Below are positions 32,181 through 43,700 of a stretch of 64,000 nucleotides of DNA, in pieces (position 1 is the first letter of the stretch; each line of letters begins with the position of its first letter). The notes under the pieces are model-generated. The model was not told where the DNA came from, did not search any database, and worked only from the letters and a program-made list of their open reading frames with translations. The stretch is from contig JAGTXO010000019.1 in the NCBI GenBank assembly GCA_019448385.1, positions 345,001-409,000 of the forward strand, written 5' to 3'. The DNA is from Diacronema lutheri (taxonomy: Eukaryota > Haptophyta > Pavlovophyceae > Pavlovales > Pavlovaceae). The position numbers and the translations under genes are program-made.

Positions 32181-33067
32181 ATGCTCGCCTGCGTGCTCTT
32201 CGTCGCGTCGTTCGCCGGCGGCGGCTCGGGTGGCCATGCGGCGCTCGCTGGCCGTGCGCGGCTGGCACGCGCGCGCCCGCTTGCCTCCACGCACGAGCCC
32301 GCGCCGGGCCAATTCGCTGGTGATCCTAGCCTTCCGCCATCCCTGCTGGCAAACGCGTGGGGTGCGGCTGACACGGCCGCGCAGCTCGCCGAGAAGCTCA
32401 AGGGCTGCTCGGTGCACCTGATTGGGCACCGGACGGGCATAAGTTCCACAGCGGCGCTTGCGTTCGCCCGCCGGCTGCAAGGCAGCCGTTACCGCTTCCT
32501 CGACCTGGACGCCGTCGTGCAGCAGCTGCTCGCGAGCGGCGCGGACGCGGCTGCCCGACCAGCGGCCGCGACGCCGTCCGACGCGGAGCTGCGCGAGGTG
32601 GAGCACGCAGTGCTCGAGGAGGCCAAAGCGTGGTCGCGCAGCATCCTCTTTGCCGCCGGCCGGCCCGCCTCTGACCCGGCCAACTGGGCCGCGCTCCACC
32701 AGGGGGTGTGTGTCCTCCTCCTCTCGCCGCCTGGCGCGTCGGGCGCGGGCGTGCCCGACGAGCTGTGGGTCGAGCAGGCGGATGTGACCGTGCAGCTCGA
32801 CGGCGCGGTACGCCACGCCCGCCGCTCGCCGCGCGCACGCACACGCGTGCGCATTGCCCTCACGCGCTCCGGCCCGTGCGGCGCCCCACCCACCGGTGCG
32901 GCGCCCCGCGCCCGCAGGAGTCACCTGACGAGAGCGCGATGCGCATAGCGAGCGAGACGCTCAAGGCACTCATCGAGCGGCCACCCCAAAGCGAGGAGTG
33001 GCGCAAGCAGCGCGACGCGGCTCTCAAGGAGAGGGGGATCGACCCCGCCGGGTATGACAGCGCCTGA
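32181..33067 (+). CDS. Plastid shikimate-kinase-like protein
   Basis: Two exons, 32181-32807 and 32918-33067, joined in phase 0 (donor GTACGC, acceptor CAG), give 258 residues. The N-terminus is a signal peptide (MLACVLFVASFAGGGSGG) followed by a basic stretch, consistent with import into a secondary plastid or the secretory route. The P-loop position of shikimate kinases reads LIGHRTGISSTAALAFARRL, followed by YRFLDLDAVVQQ, where the D-x-D shikimate-binding pair is retained. The canonical G-x-x-G-x-G-K-S/T P-loop is altered: the lysine is absent. This is typical of the SKL1/SKL2 paralogues of plants, which lack shikimate kinase activity and act in plastid biogenesis. A catalytic role is therefore doubtful. 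Confidence 0.7.
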
Positions 33068-33353
33068 CAGCGCCTGAGCGCTGTCACACCCGGAGCGCGG
33101 TGCCGGTGAAAGGAATTGGGTTCCGCATGTCAGGGTTTTTTTTGTTCTTTTCAGCAATGAAGCGCTTAGTAACTGTTGGCGGCACGCACGTCCCCTCACA
33201 ACCTCGAGGCACGCCTGCGCCGTGCTCGCAGGCGAGCGCGTTGCCGCGGACATGATCGTCGGCGCGGCGCCCCGCGGCGCACAACGCCCGCGCTGCGCCG
33301 CGTCCGCACGCCTCGCGGCGATCTCGGCGGCGCGCATCGCTCCGACGCGCATC
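33068..33353. other. Convergent 3' region
   Basis: 286 bp between the stop codons of the shikimate-kinase-like gene (plus) and RPL8 (minus). A short inverted repeat (gacagcgc...gcgctgtc, about 33067-33087) and a T-run (33135-33144) lie here and may help end transcripts. No gene is seen. Confidence 0.4.
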
Positions 33354-34399
33354 TTAGTCCTCCTTCGTCTTCTGGAAGGACTTCTGGCCGCGAAGGCGGC
33401 CAGTGCGGCGCGCGGCGATGAGGCCAACCTTCTGGCCAGGCGACGACTGGCGCTTCACCGTCGACGGGTGGCCGATGTGCTGGTGGTTGCCACCACCGTG
33501 CGGGTGCTCGACGGGGTTCATCGCCACGCCGCGCACCTTTGGCCACGAGTTGCGCTTCACGCGGTACTTGTGGTAGGCGCGGCCAGCCTTGAGGAGCGGC
33601 TTGTCGATGCGGCCGCCACCGGCGACGATGCCGATCTGCGCGCGGCACAGCTTGTGCACCGTCTTCTTCATGCCCGACGGCAGGCGGATGCGCACGCGGT
33701 CGTTGTCCAGAATGTTGATCACCTGCGCAAAGTCGCCAGACGCGCGCGCAAACGAGCCGCGGTCGCCAGGCTTGTGCTCGACGTTGCAGATGATGGTGCC
33801 GGGCACCATTGAGCCGACGGGCATCACGTTGCCCGGCACGAGGTCGGCTGCACGTACGCCGCGGACGGCGACGAGCCGGAGCGCGCGGCGCGGCGAGACG
33901 CGGGCGCGGCAGGGCGTATGGGCGGACGTACGTCAGCGGGCCGCTGGGCCGCGCCTAGCGCGCTGCAGCCTGACTCTCGAGCGCGCGCTAGGCACCGGCT
34001 CGCCGTGCGAACCTCGCGCGCGCCGACGCCGGCAAAGGCAGGCGGCGTCGCGCGCACAGGCGCGCACGCCTCGCGCTAGCCGCGCCGGGTGCGGATCGCG
34101 CGCGCGCGCGCGCGCGCACCCTTCTTGCCGCAATAGATCGACTGGCCGGTGTACATGCCCTCGCTCGCGATGAGCGTCTCCTTGTTCTTCCTGTACTTGT
34201 ACGGGTCGCGGAAGTCCACGCGCGCGAGCGGCGCACCCCGTCCCGGGTCGTGGATGATGTCGGTGACGACGCCCTTGATGTAGCCTTCGCGCTCAGCGTA
34301 ATCGAGCGAGCGCAGCTTGGCCGCGCCCTTGCGGCGGTGCGTGTGCGACTTGAAGATCGAGCCGCGGCCTTTCCGGCAGGCGCGGATCACGCGGCCCAT
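33354..34399 (-). CDS. RPL8: Cytosolic 60S ribosomal protein L8 (uL2)
   Basis: Two exons, 34399-34120 and 33847-33354, phase 1, with a GTGCGCG donor and CAG acceptor. They give 257 residues, the same length as animal RPL8. Landmarks are [14 protein letters not shown], the [15 protein letters not shown] block, [38 protein letters not shown] and the invariant [20 protein letters not shown] at the peptidyl-transferase-proximal loop, including the conserved histidine. It binds 28S rRNA at the peptidyl-transferase centre. The gene is divergent from the plastid PDZ gene with 120 bp between start codons. Confidence 0.97.
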
Positions 34400-34519
34400 G
34401 GTGGCTCGCCCTTTGTGGGAGACGCCCTACTGCCACGCGCCCGCGAGTCCGGGGTTTGCGCCCGGAGCGTTGCATTGAAAAATAATGGCAAAAAGCAGCG
34501 TTGCCACACGCAATCTCCA

Positions 34520-35137
34520 ATGACGGGATCTTCTCGAATGTTCACTGGCCTGTGGGCGCTCGCGCTCGCGCTTGGGCTCGGCTGCCTTGGGCGCGCGGCG
34601 GCGTTCGCGCCGGGCGGCAGCGCGCTGCGTGTGCCGAGCTCGCGCGTGCCCGCCGCTGCGCGCGTCGTCGCCGGCCTCTTTGGCGACGTCAAGGACGCGT
34701 TCAAAAACCCGTCGGCGCCGCAGGACGAGGATCGCATCACGCCGATCGACCGCTGGCTGGGTATTGACAAGGACCGGCGCAGCTCGCAGCCGGTGAAGAC
34801 GTTTGTCGACCCGCAAAGCACCGCCAACTACGTCCGCATCGAGCTCGCGAAGCCGATGGGCATCAAGTTTGTCGAGAACGAGGACGGTAAGGGCATCCTC
34901 GTCGACGCGCTCGTCGCGTCCGGCTCGGCCGCGACGACCGGAGCGGACGTCAAGTCGGGCGACCAGCTTGTCGGTGTCGACGGCGCGCTCGTACTCGGCG
35001 CCGACTTTGACGCCGCACTCGGCGCGATCACCGGCTCGTCGGCCGCGACCGTCAAGCTCTGCCTGTTCCGCGGCCCCGCTCAGTTCCTCTACGGCCCAAC
35101 GCGCCCCGACGACGCGTGGCTGGCGAGCGTCTTGTAA
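34520..35137 (+). CDS. Plastid-targeted PDZ-domain protein
   Basis: A 205-residue protein. The N-terminus (MTGSSRMFTGLWALALALG then LGRAAAFAPGG) is a signal peptide ending in an A-F-A-P motif, the signature of bipartite plastid-targeting sequences in algae with red secondary plastids. The mature part has a short linker and a PDZ-like domain: VRIELAKPMGIKFVENE, GILVDALVASGSAATTG, VKSGDQLVGVDG and an SSAATVKLCLFRG strand. PDZ domains bind peptide C-termini; no protease domain is attached. The domain call rests on the GIKF...V..G..A...G...GDQL pattern. It likely acts in the plastid, partner unknown. Confidence 0.75.
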   Translation: MTGSSRMFTGLWALALALGLGCLGRAAAFAPGGSALRVPSSRVPAAARVVAGLFGDVKDAFKNPSAPQDEDRITPIDRWLGIDKDRRSSQPVKTFVDPQSTANYVRIELAKPMGIKFVENEDGKGILVDALVASGSAATTGADVKSGDQLVGVDGALVLGADFDAALGAITGSSAATVKLCLFRGPAQFLYGPTRPDDAWLASVL

Positions 35138-35288
35138 AAATATGTCCATGTAGCACTCGCGTGACTAGAGGGGGGGGGCGTCAAGCCGGGCGACCAGCTC
35201 GTCGGTGTCGAGTGTCGACCGCGCAAGGAACAGGACTCACATCATTGAACCTCGCCATCCGACCGGCCATCCGACGCCATCAAACATC

Positions 35289-37592
35289 ATGGCGCGAAGA
35301 CGGCGGCTGTCGGCGCAGTCCGAGCTCTTCGCGCTCTTCACCGCGGAGCCCTCCGTGCGCGCGCGCATGAACTCGATCAAGATGGTCGGCGTGCTGATGC
35401 TCGACGCGCAACCGACTGTTGCCGGCGTGCGCGCGGTCGTGGGCGAGCAGCTGCCGTCGCTCGAGCGCTTCATGGCGCGCTGCGAGTTCCGGCCGGGCGA
35501 GGGCGCGTTCATGTGCTGGGATCGGCCCGTCGACATCGACTACCACGTGCGCGCGCTGCCCGAGACCGATGGCGCCGGCGCGCTCAGCGTCGCGGACGTG
35601 GAGGAGATTGTGCGGCGGGTCGGGCTCGCGCGCTTTACGCCCGAGCGGCCCCTCTGGCGGCTGTGGGTGTGCGCGCGGCCGCTCCTCTCGCACGCGGGCG
35701 AGCACGTGTGCGCCGGCGCGATCTTTGCGGTCGTCGACCACGCGCTCGGCGACGGCGCAAGCACCGTCGCGTCGCTCGCACACCTGCTCGGCGCGAGCGC
35801 GGACGAGCTGGCCGCATCGCTTCCGCGCTCGGGGCGTACGCGCGCGCCGGCGTGCGCCTCCGAGCCCGGCGAGCGCGCGTGCGCGTACGTGCGCACCGCG
35901 CTGGCTGGCGCGCGCGCGCGCGAGGCGTTGCGCGGGCTGGCAGTCGGCCTTTTCGCCCAGTTCGCGCCGCGCGATGCGCCGACGCCGCTGCAGCTGGCGA
36001 GGCCGCTCGACGTGAGCTCGCACGCGCCGTTCGTCCTGGGCTCGGCGCCGCCCGTGCCACTGCGCCTGCTGCGCGAGATCGCCGCGCGCTTCGCCGGCGC
36101 GACGGTGAACGACGTTGCCGTCAGCGCGCTCGCACTCGCCGTCCGCCGCCGGCTCGCGCAGCGCGCGCGCGAGGAAGAGGCAGGGGCCCGGGAGGAGGCG
36201 GGTGCCAAGGATGGGGCCGGCGGGCAGGCGGTGACACGTGGCGAGCCGGCGCAGCGCGTGCATGCCGCTGCGCGCCGCGCGGGCGCATGGATGCCAATTG
36301 GGACTGCCGGCCGTGGCCCCGCCGCTCGCCCTCCGTGGGCGCAGCATCTTCGCGCGGCTGTTTCCATGTCGACACGGCCCGCGGGCGAGGCTGTGCTCAA
36401 AACATCGCCGGGCAACCGCGTGGGCACGCTGAACGTCGAGCTGCCGTTCTGTTCGCCCGAGCCGTGCCCGCGCTCGCCTGACGCGGCCGCGCGCTGGGCC
36501 ACCGCGCTCGTGCATGCGGCGATGGCGGAGACGCGCTCGCTCCGCCTCAGCCCGGCCCCCGCGATCACGTACGCAGCCCGCCGCGCGTTCGCGCGCGCGT
36601 GCACGTGTGCATGGCGCGCCGCACGCCGCCACGCAGCGCGCGGCGGGCGGGCACGCCCTGGCGCAGCGTCTGACGCGCCTTGTCCGCCCGCCCGCGCTCG
36701 CCGCTCTCTCCCGCGCGCGCCGTCGCAGCGGCGCACTCAGCCGAGCGGTCGTGCCGCGCCTCGCCGCGCTGCCGCGCGCAGCCGGCGTGCACTCGCTTGT
36801 GAACGTGCGCGCGCTGCGCCTGCGCCTGCGCCTGCGCCAGCCGCGTGGGCTGGCGCCATCCACTCCGCCCCTGAGCCCGCCCTTAGCCACTCTCACACCG
36901 CCTCATCCACACGTGTCGGATGCATGCGTGCAGACGTACTTGACGCTCGCCTCGAAGGCGACGATCGTCTTCTCCAACGTGCCTGGCCCGCGCGAGCCGC
37001 TGCACGTGCCGCGCGCGCTCAGCGCACCCGACCGCAGCGCACCAGGGCCTCCACGCGAGCCGTCAACTGCCGCGCCTGACGGCATGGACTGCACTGCCGA
37101 TGCAATTCGAGTGGTGAATTGCCGTTTTTACGCGTTTGGGCACATGGCTGTCTACTGTGGCCTCCTCTCGTACGGCGGGCAGGTGCGCGCGCGCTTGGCT
37201 GGCGATGCGCGCGAGGGCGCGCCCGACTGCGCGCGCTGGCGCAGCCGCGCGGACACGCGCGTTTACGGCCGACGCTCGTGCCGTGCGCGGCCTGCCCCTG
37301 CCGCGCCGCGCCGCGCACGCCGTCGGCGCAGGTGTCCGTCAGCTGTACGACCGACTCGCGCGCGGAGCCGCGGCCCGAAAAGCTCGCGCGCGAGTTGGTC
37401 GACGCGCTGCGTGAGCTGCACGGCGCAGTCTCGCAGCTGAGCGCGCCGCAGCACGCACCGCGCCCGCCGTTGGGCGACTGGCTGGTCGGCGCCGCGCTCC
37501 AGCTGCTGCGATGCGCGCTTGGCGCCGTGCTGTGCGCCGCATGCGCATGCCTGTGCGCGTGCACCGCTTACTGGACAATTATCGTCAAATGA
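35289..37592 (+). CDS. WS/DGAT-like acyltransferase (DUF1298 type)
   Basis: Three exons: 35289 to about 36596, 36934-37182 and 37332-37592. The last two junctions are in phase with CAG acceptors. The N-terminal condensation-like domain has RPLWRLWVC and an active-site motif VVDHALGDGAS, where bifunctional wax synthase/DGAT enzymes have HHxxxDG. Later blocks are GATVNDVAVSALALAVRRR and, in exon 2, TIVFSNVPGPREPL with ...GLLSYGGQ, which define the DUF1298 half. These enzymes make triacylglycerol or wax esters from acyl-CoA. The C-terminus ends in a hydrophobic Cys/Ala-rich segment, probably a membrane anchor. The first His of the motif is Asp here. The first donor is uncertain; a GC donor at 36597 is the only phase-0 option seen. 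Confidence 0.75.
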
Positions 37593-37998
37593 AGTATAGA
37601 TGGTCAAGCCAAATCCGATCAGGGGCACGATCGCGCCCCGAGTGCAGCGCGGGCCGTTCGGAAGGACGTCCTTGTGAGGGAGCTCTTCGCGTTTGGCGAG
37701 CGGGGGAGCACGACGCGCAGCGTTGCTGCGGCGGCGTGCGGGCGGCGAGCAGCGGTCGGGCTGCTCGCGACGAGGCCGGAGCAGACGGCGCCGTGGCCGC
37801 CGGCGCAGGTGACGCGCGCCGACGAGCCGTAGCGAGCGTCCGTGATCCGCACGGCGGTTGGAGCGGGCCGGCTGGTGCGGCGCGCTCGGCCACGGGTGGC
37901 GGCGTGCACGGTCGTGCCGCGCGCGGCACGCGTCGCCAGCCGCGCGCGACCTGGGCAGAGCCCGCAAAGCGTCGACCGCTGCGCGGCTCGGCCGTGCG
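37593..37998 (-). other. Downstream flank of the Fanzor frame; possible guide-RNA region and element end
   Basis: About 400 bp between the stop codon of the Fanzor frame (minus) and the end of the acyltransferase gene (plus). In TnpB and Fanzor loci the omega RNA is transcribed from the 3' end of the nuclease gene up to the element end. This segment is in that position and is rich in self-complementary GC stretches (for example around 37960-38030). No domain-like protein is readable. The element boundary must lie between about 37593 and 37998, but no terminal inverted repeat or target-site duplication could be identified by eye. Confidence 0.35.
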
Positions 37999-40727
37999 TC
38001 AACGCCGGCCGCGCTTCGGCCCGCGCGCGCTGCCGCCGCCGGCACTGGCGCTGGCAGCTCCGCGGGCGGGGGTGCGGGCGCGAGAGCCGCCGCCGCCACC
38101 GCCGCCGCGCCCGCCGCCGTCGTCGCCACCGCCGTCGCCGCCGCCGCCTCCCCCGCCGTCATCGTCGTCGTCGCCGCCGCCGCCTCCGTCGCCGTCGCCG
38201 TCGCCGTCGCCCTCGCCGCCGCCGCCGTCGCCGCTGCCATCGTCGTCGTCGTCGTCGTCGCCCTCGTCGTCGCCCTCGTCGTCGCCGTCGCACTCGTCGT
38301 CGCAGTCGTCGCCCTCGCCGTGCACCATGCGCTCCTCACGCTCCCACACCTCGCCGCGCGCCCACCAGGCGAGCACGAGGGCAAAGCGCTCAGGCGTCGA
38401 CGTGGTGTCGCGCCCGGCCGCGTGCGCCGCCATGTCGTGCACGTCGTAGAAGATGTTGCGCGCGGCGTTGTAGTCGCGGTGCACGGGCTTCTTGCCGCCG
38501 TTGCACGCCGGGCAGATGACGAGCGCGTGCACCGTGCGCGTGCCGCCCTTTGCCACGGGCAGGCGCGGGTTCTGCGCGAGCTCCGCGCCGCAGCGCTGCA
38601 GCCTGCCGCCCTTGGCGAGCCGCGGCATCGAGCAGTGCATCGACGTGTACGGCTCGGGCACGAAGACGGCCGCGACGCCGCGCCGCCGCAGCTCGCGCAG
38701 CAGCCCCACCTGGAAGGCGGGCGGCGCGCCCTTGGGCTGCGCGCCCTTGTGGTCGCGCAGCCACTTGCCCACGCACACGAGCAGCCGGTCGCGCGTCACG
38801 CCGTCGACACAGTGCGCCGCGATGAGCGCCTCGGCGACGCGCGCCGCGTTGGACCGCCCGCCGCTGTCGCGCCGCCAGCGCTCCTTCCGGCGCGCCGGCG
38901 CGTCGTACACGTGCTCGGCGGCGCGCTCGCGCACCCGCGCGCTCTCGCGGTGGAAGGCGATGTATTTGCCCGCGTCGAGCACCTTGGCGCTGTGCGCCTC
39001 GCCAAGCCGCGCCTCGTCCGCCTCCACGCTGAACTCCTCGCCGCGCCCGTCGGTGCGCACGCGCCGCCGCGCCGCGTTGGTCTTGGCCGTCTCGCGCGCA
39101 AAGCCCGCGGCGCGCGCGCGCGCGCGCTGCGTGAACTGCCGCCAGACGGCCGCCCGCCCGACGTGCGCAGAGTAGGTGGTGATGTTGCCCATGTTCGGGT
39201 CGGCCGCGACGACGACCGCCGCCTCGACGTCGATCGCCCGCCGCAGCTCGGAGCCGAGCGCGACGGCGATGCGCCCGTCCGGCCGGCGCCAGCGGTGCAG
39301 GACGCCCGAGCCGCCGGCCGGCGCCTGCGCCTTCGGCACGAGGACGGTCCCGACGGCGTGCACGGCGACGCCATCTGTCACCACCGACTTGACGGGCTGC
39401 CGGCCCGGGAGCGGCACGCGCGGCAGCGGCGCGAGGCCAACCCACGAGCGCCGCGCGTGCCACGGCAGATCGGCCGGCGGCCGCTCGCGCCCGGCGTAGT
39501 CGAAGACGCGGTTGGAGATGTCGAAGCGCGTCGCAAAGACCGCGTACCTGACGCGCACGTCCGACATCGGCGGGGTGTTGCCGTTTGTGCCTGTCCACTT
39601 GATCGGCTCGCCATCGTGGTCGCGCAGGTCCAGCGCCTTGAGCCGCGCGCGCAGCTCCTTGCGCTCGTCATCCGAAAGCGTCACCCAGATGGCGCTCGCG
39701 GCGAAGCGCACGTTGCGCGGCACCTGCGCGCAGCGCGCGGCGCGCGAGCGCGCGGGCGCGTGACCAACCTGGCCGCGGGGCGGCGCGCACGGCGGCGGCG
39801 CGCGCGCGCTTGGGCCCTCGGCGGCGGCAGCGGCAGCCACGCCTCGCGCGCACATTGTGCGTGCGCAGCGGCGCCACATTGTACCGCGGCGGCCGTCCGG
39901 TCAGCTGCGTGTGGATGTGCGCGAGCCGGCAGAGCAGCGCCTGCCCCTCGGCCACGTGCTGCAGGGTGCGGATCTGCACGAGGAAGTAGCGCGTCGTGTG
40001 CCGGTCGTAGTTCCACCTTTTCGTGGGCGTGCACTTGTAGTCGATCTTGTGGAGGACCATGTCGGGCAGGTGGCGGTCGAGCGCGGCGGGGCAGCCGACG
40101 CGCGCGCCCTCCACGTCGCCGCGCAGCAGCCGCTCGCACAGCTCGCGCACGCGCGCGTTTCGCTGCATCTCGGGCAGCGCGACGAGCGCCTCGTCGCGCT
40201 CGACTGCCGCGCGGACGACGTCGCGGAGCAGCCCGTTCACGACGCGCGATGGATGCATCAGGCACGCGGTGGACACCTGCGTCGCCTCCGCCTCGAGGAT
40301 CTCCGTGAGGCCCACCGCGCAGACGGGCTGGACGCCCTCGGCCATCTCGCCGACGGCGCGCGCCGTCGCCGCCTTGGTCTGCGCGGCGGCTTGCTCGGCG
40401 GGCTTGCCTCGGGGCGCTGCACCGTACGTGCTCTCGTCCTTGTGCCAGCCGATGGCCGAGAAGATCGCACGGACGGTTCCCTTGTCCATCGTGGTCGACG
40501 TGTGCACGCTGGTCGACGGGCCGCCCGACGCCGCGCCGACGGCCTGCGCGCTCGCCACCGCAGCCTCGTCGCGCACCACCTTGTTGATGACGCGGTACGC
40601 CTGTGTCGTGAGCCTGTGCACGGCCGCCGCGATGCGCCGCAGCTCCTTCCGCGCACCGGGCTGCGCCGTCACCGCCTGCGGCCCCGCGTTGAGCGTCGAG
40701 CGCTTGACCACGAAGCCCGGGAGCACG
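37999..40727 (-). CDS. Fanzor (eukaryotic TnpB-like) RNA-guided nuclease portion
   Basis: The C-terminal exon (39723-37999) has all three RuvC-like acidic residues. These are D in AADPNMGNITTY (codon 39201-39199), E in VFVPEPYTSMHC (38655-38653) and D in KPVHRDYNAARNI (38475-38473). A zinc ribbon sits between the last two (C in MHCSM, QRCG and CPAC). The HRDYNAARNI block is the strongest TnpB/Fanzor signature. The exon joins the giant frame by a 130-bp intron (39853-39724; GTGCGCG donor, GCGCAG acceptor, phase 0), which unites RYNVAPLRTHN with VPRNVRFAASAIW. The N-terminal part (from about 40727, PGFVVKRSTLN, ELRRIAAAVHRLTTQAY) fits the helical start of Fanzors. The C-terminus is an Asp/Gly-rich acidic tail encoded at 38150-38335, followed by a basic end. 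Confidence 0.88.
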
Positions 40728-43700
40728 CTGCCGCGCGTGCGCGCCGTCGCGCCGCCGGCGGCGCGCGCGCTCGGCGCAGCGGGCTCGTCCACGCGCGCGC
40801 GCTCGACGCCGCGCGCGCGGGGAACGCTCGGCGCGCGCGCGCCCGCGGCGTCGCGCGCGCTCGCGGCGGCACCCGCCGCGGCGCGCTTGCCCGCGGCGCC
40901 CGACTCGCCGTGCGCGCGAAGCGGCGCCGACGCCAATGCCGACGCCGCGCCCGCGCCGCCGCTGCCGCTGCCCGATACGCCCGCGCGCCGCTTCTGCTCG
41001 TCGCGCGTCTTGCGGAACTGGGCGACGAGGTCGCTGCTCACGTTGGCCTCAGGCTCCCACGTGTCGGCGCTCTCGTCGTAGCCCCGCCACCTGATCCGGA
41101 ACTGGAACGTCACCTTCTTGCCCGCCTTGCGGCGCTCGTCGACGACCGCCTCGACCTCGTACGTGCGCGCCTCCTCGTCGACGCTCGCGCCCGCCGCGCT
41201 CGCGCCCGTGTCCGGCCACCCAGCGACCGTGCCGCCCAGCCTCTCGGCGGCCGCGCGCAGCTGCCGCTCGCGCTGGGCGGCCGCGGCGCCTCGCGCGACC
41301 AGCGCGGGCAGCATGCCCGCGCCGCCCGCGAGGCCGTGCGCGCCGACGCTGGCGGTCATCAGCGCGTCGAGGCACGCGAACGTTGCGAGCGCACGCGCGC
41401 CATCGTCGCCGCCGCGCGGCTGCGAGCGCACGACGGGCGATGGCCGCGGCTCCCCCTCGGCCGCGAGCAGCGGCCAGATCGCACTGGCCAGCGCGACGGC
41501 ATGCGCGCCGACCGCGACGGCCACGTCCGCGTCGAGCGGCGCAAAGTCGTAGCGCACGAGCGCGGCCGGGCGCGAGTCGTCCGTCGGCCGGTCGGCGACG
41601 AGCAGCCCGACCGGGCGCGGCGGCTCGCCGGACGGCGCGGCGACGGGCACGCAGAGGAGCACGACGAGCAGGCGCGGCGTGCCGCCGAGCAGCGCGCGCG
41701 CGGCATCCGCCCCGTCGGCTCCGCCGCGCGCGGCCGCGGCGAGCAGCTCGGCCGCGCGCGTCGGGCCCAGCGCCGTGCGCGCGTCCTTGCGCGCGCGTGC
41801 GCGGGCCGTGTACGCGGCGCAGGCGTCGTCGAGCACCGCCGCGCTGGGCGCGGTGCCAGTCGTCGCCCACGCGCGCAGCGCGTCGCGCACCCGCGTGACG
41901 ATCGCCTGGTCGACCGCCGCCTCGCCGGCAGCGTGCGCCGGCGCGCACGCCGGCGGTGCGGCGGCAGGCGCGAGCGCGGGCGCGCCGTCGGCGCCGTCAA
42001 CGCCGACGGCGCCGTCGGCGCGCCGCCACGCGAGCTTCGCCTCGATCTGCTGCCGGACGGCGTGGCAGTGCCGGTCGATGCCGCGCGCGTCGTCGAGCGC
42101 GGCCAGCGCGTCCTCAGCGGCGGGACGGCCGCTCGCGTCCGCGACGGCCTGCAGGCAGAGCAGCGCGGCCGCACGCGCGTTGCACGCGCTCTGCGGCTCG
42201 GGCGCGAGCGCGAGCTCGAGCTCGAGCGGCGACGCGCCTCGCGCCGCGGCGATCGCGTCCATCAGCACGTCCAACCGCTGCACCAGCGCCCTGTGCGCGT
42301 CGCGCGGCGCGCCCGTCGACGGCGCGCGCGAGCGCGTCGCCACGAGCCCGAGCGCGCGCGCCGGCGCGCCCGCCGGCGTGTGCAGCACGAGCAGCGCCGC
42401 GCCCGCCAAGCTCGCGTTGCGCGTGACGAGCGCGAAGATGCGCGTCGCCTCGTGCGCGCCCACCGACGCCCAGATCGCAGCGCGATCGGCGTCCGTCTGC
42501 GCGTCGCACAGGTCGCGCACGTCGTCCGGCGCGAGCAGCGCGCCGCCGCCGGCGGAGCGCGCGACGATCGCCCGCGCCTCCGCCACGAAGACGGCCTGCG
42601 GCAGGTCGGCGTGGCGCGCGTCGACGATGGCGCGCGTCGCGTGCACGCCGAGCTCCACGCCGCGGTAGAAGGCGCGCGCGTTGGCCGCGCGCGCGTGCGC
42701 CGGCCGTCCGTCCGCGTTGCGCCTCGCGCGCGCCTGCTTGCTCGTGCGCGCGAGGCCGTCGCGTGGCGGTGGCGGCAGCGTGGCGAGGAAGCGCGCGGCG
42801 GGCGGCGGCGCGCGCACGCCGCGCTGCCGCCGTGCGATGGCCGCGAGCCGCCGGCCCGCCGCGCTGCCGCCCGCGCCGACGTGCTGCCGGCGGCCGAGCG
42901 CCGCCGGTGGCGGCGGCGGCGGCGGCGCGGCGGCGGGCGGCGGCGCGACGGCGGGCGGCGGCGCGGCGGCGGGCGGCGGCGCGGCGGTGGGCGGCGGCGC
43001 GGCGGCGGGCGGCGGCGCGGCGGCGGGCGGCAGCGGCGGCGGCGCGGCGGCGACGGCAGCACCAGTCGGCTTGTCCGCCCACGCACCCGAGACTCTGTCC
43101 CAGACCTTGCCCCATGGCGCGCGCCCACGCGGCCGCGCGAACTGCCCCGGCTCGAGCGCCTGGCCGCGCTTGGCGGCGGCGGCGGCGGCAGGGGGCGGGC
43201 GGCCGGCGCGCCAGTCGAAGACAGGTGCAACCGTGGCGGCAGGCGCCGAGTGCCGCGCGTCGGTCACAGAGCGCGTGGTGCGCGCGGCGACCGTGGCACG
43301 CCTGGCGGGCGGGCGGTGAGCAGCGCCCGCCGGCGCGCCGGCGGGCGCGGCCGCCTCGAGCCCGGCGGAGGCGCCGCGCTTGCGCTTGCGCGTGCCGCCG
43401 CGCGTGCGCCTGCGCGCGCGCCCGCCGCGCGCCCGTTCGGCCTGCGCGTCGCCAGCCGCGTCGCCGGCCGCGTCGCCGCGCCGCACGTAGACGACCGCGA
43501 ACGCCTCCTCGCCGGTCCCGTCGACGCCGCCGCGCGCGCGGCGCAGGACCGACCGCCACTGCAGCCGCCGCGCGCGGCCGGGCTCGCACGCAAACCAGCG
43601 CCCACCGCGCCTGACGACGGCCACAAAGTCGTCGTCGCGCCGCCCGCGCCGGCGCGTGCGCAGCAGCACGCACTGCACGTCGAGCCAGCCCTCGTGCCAG

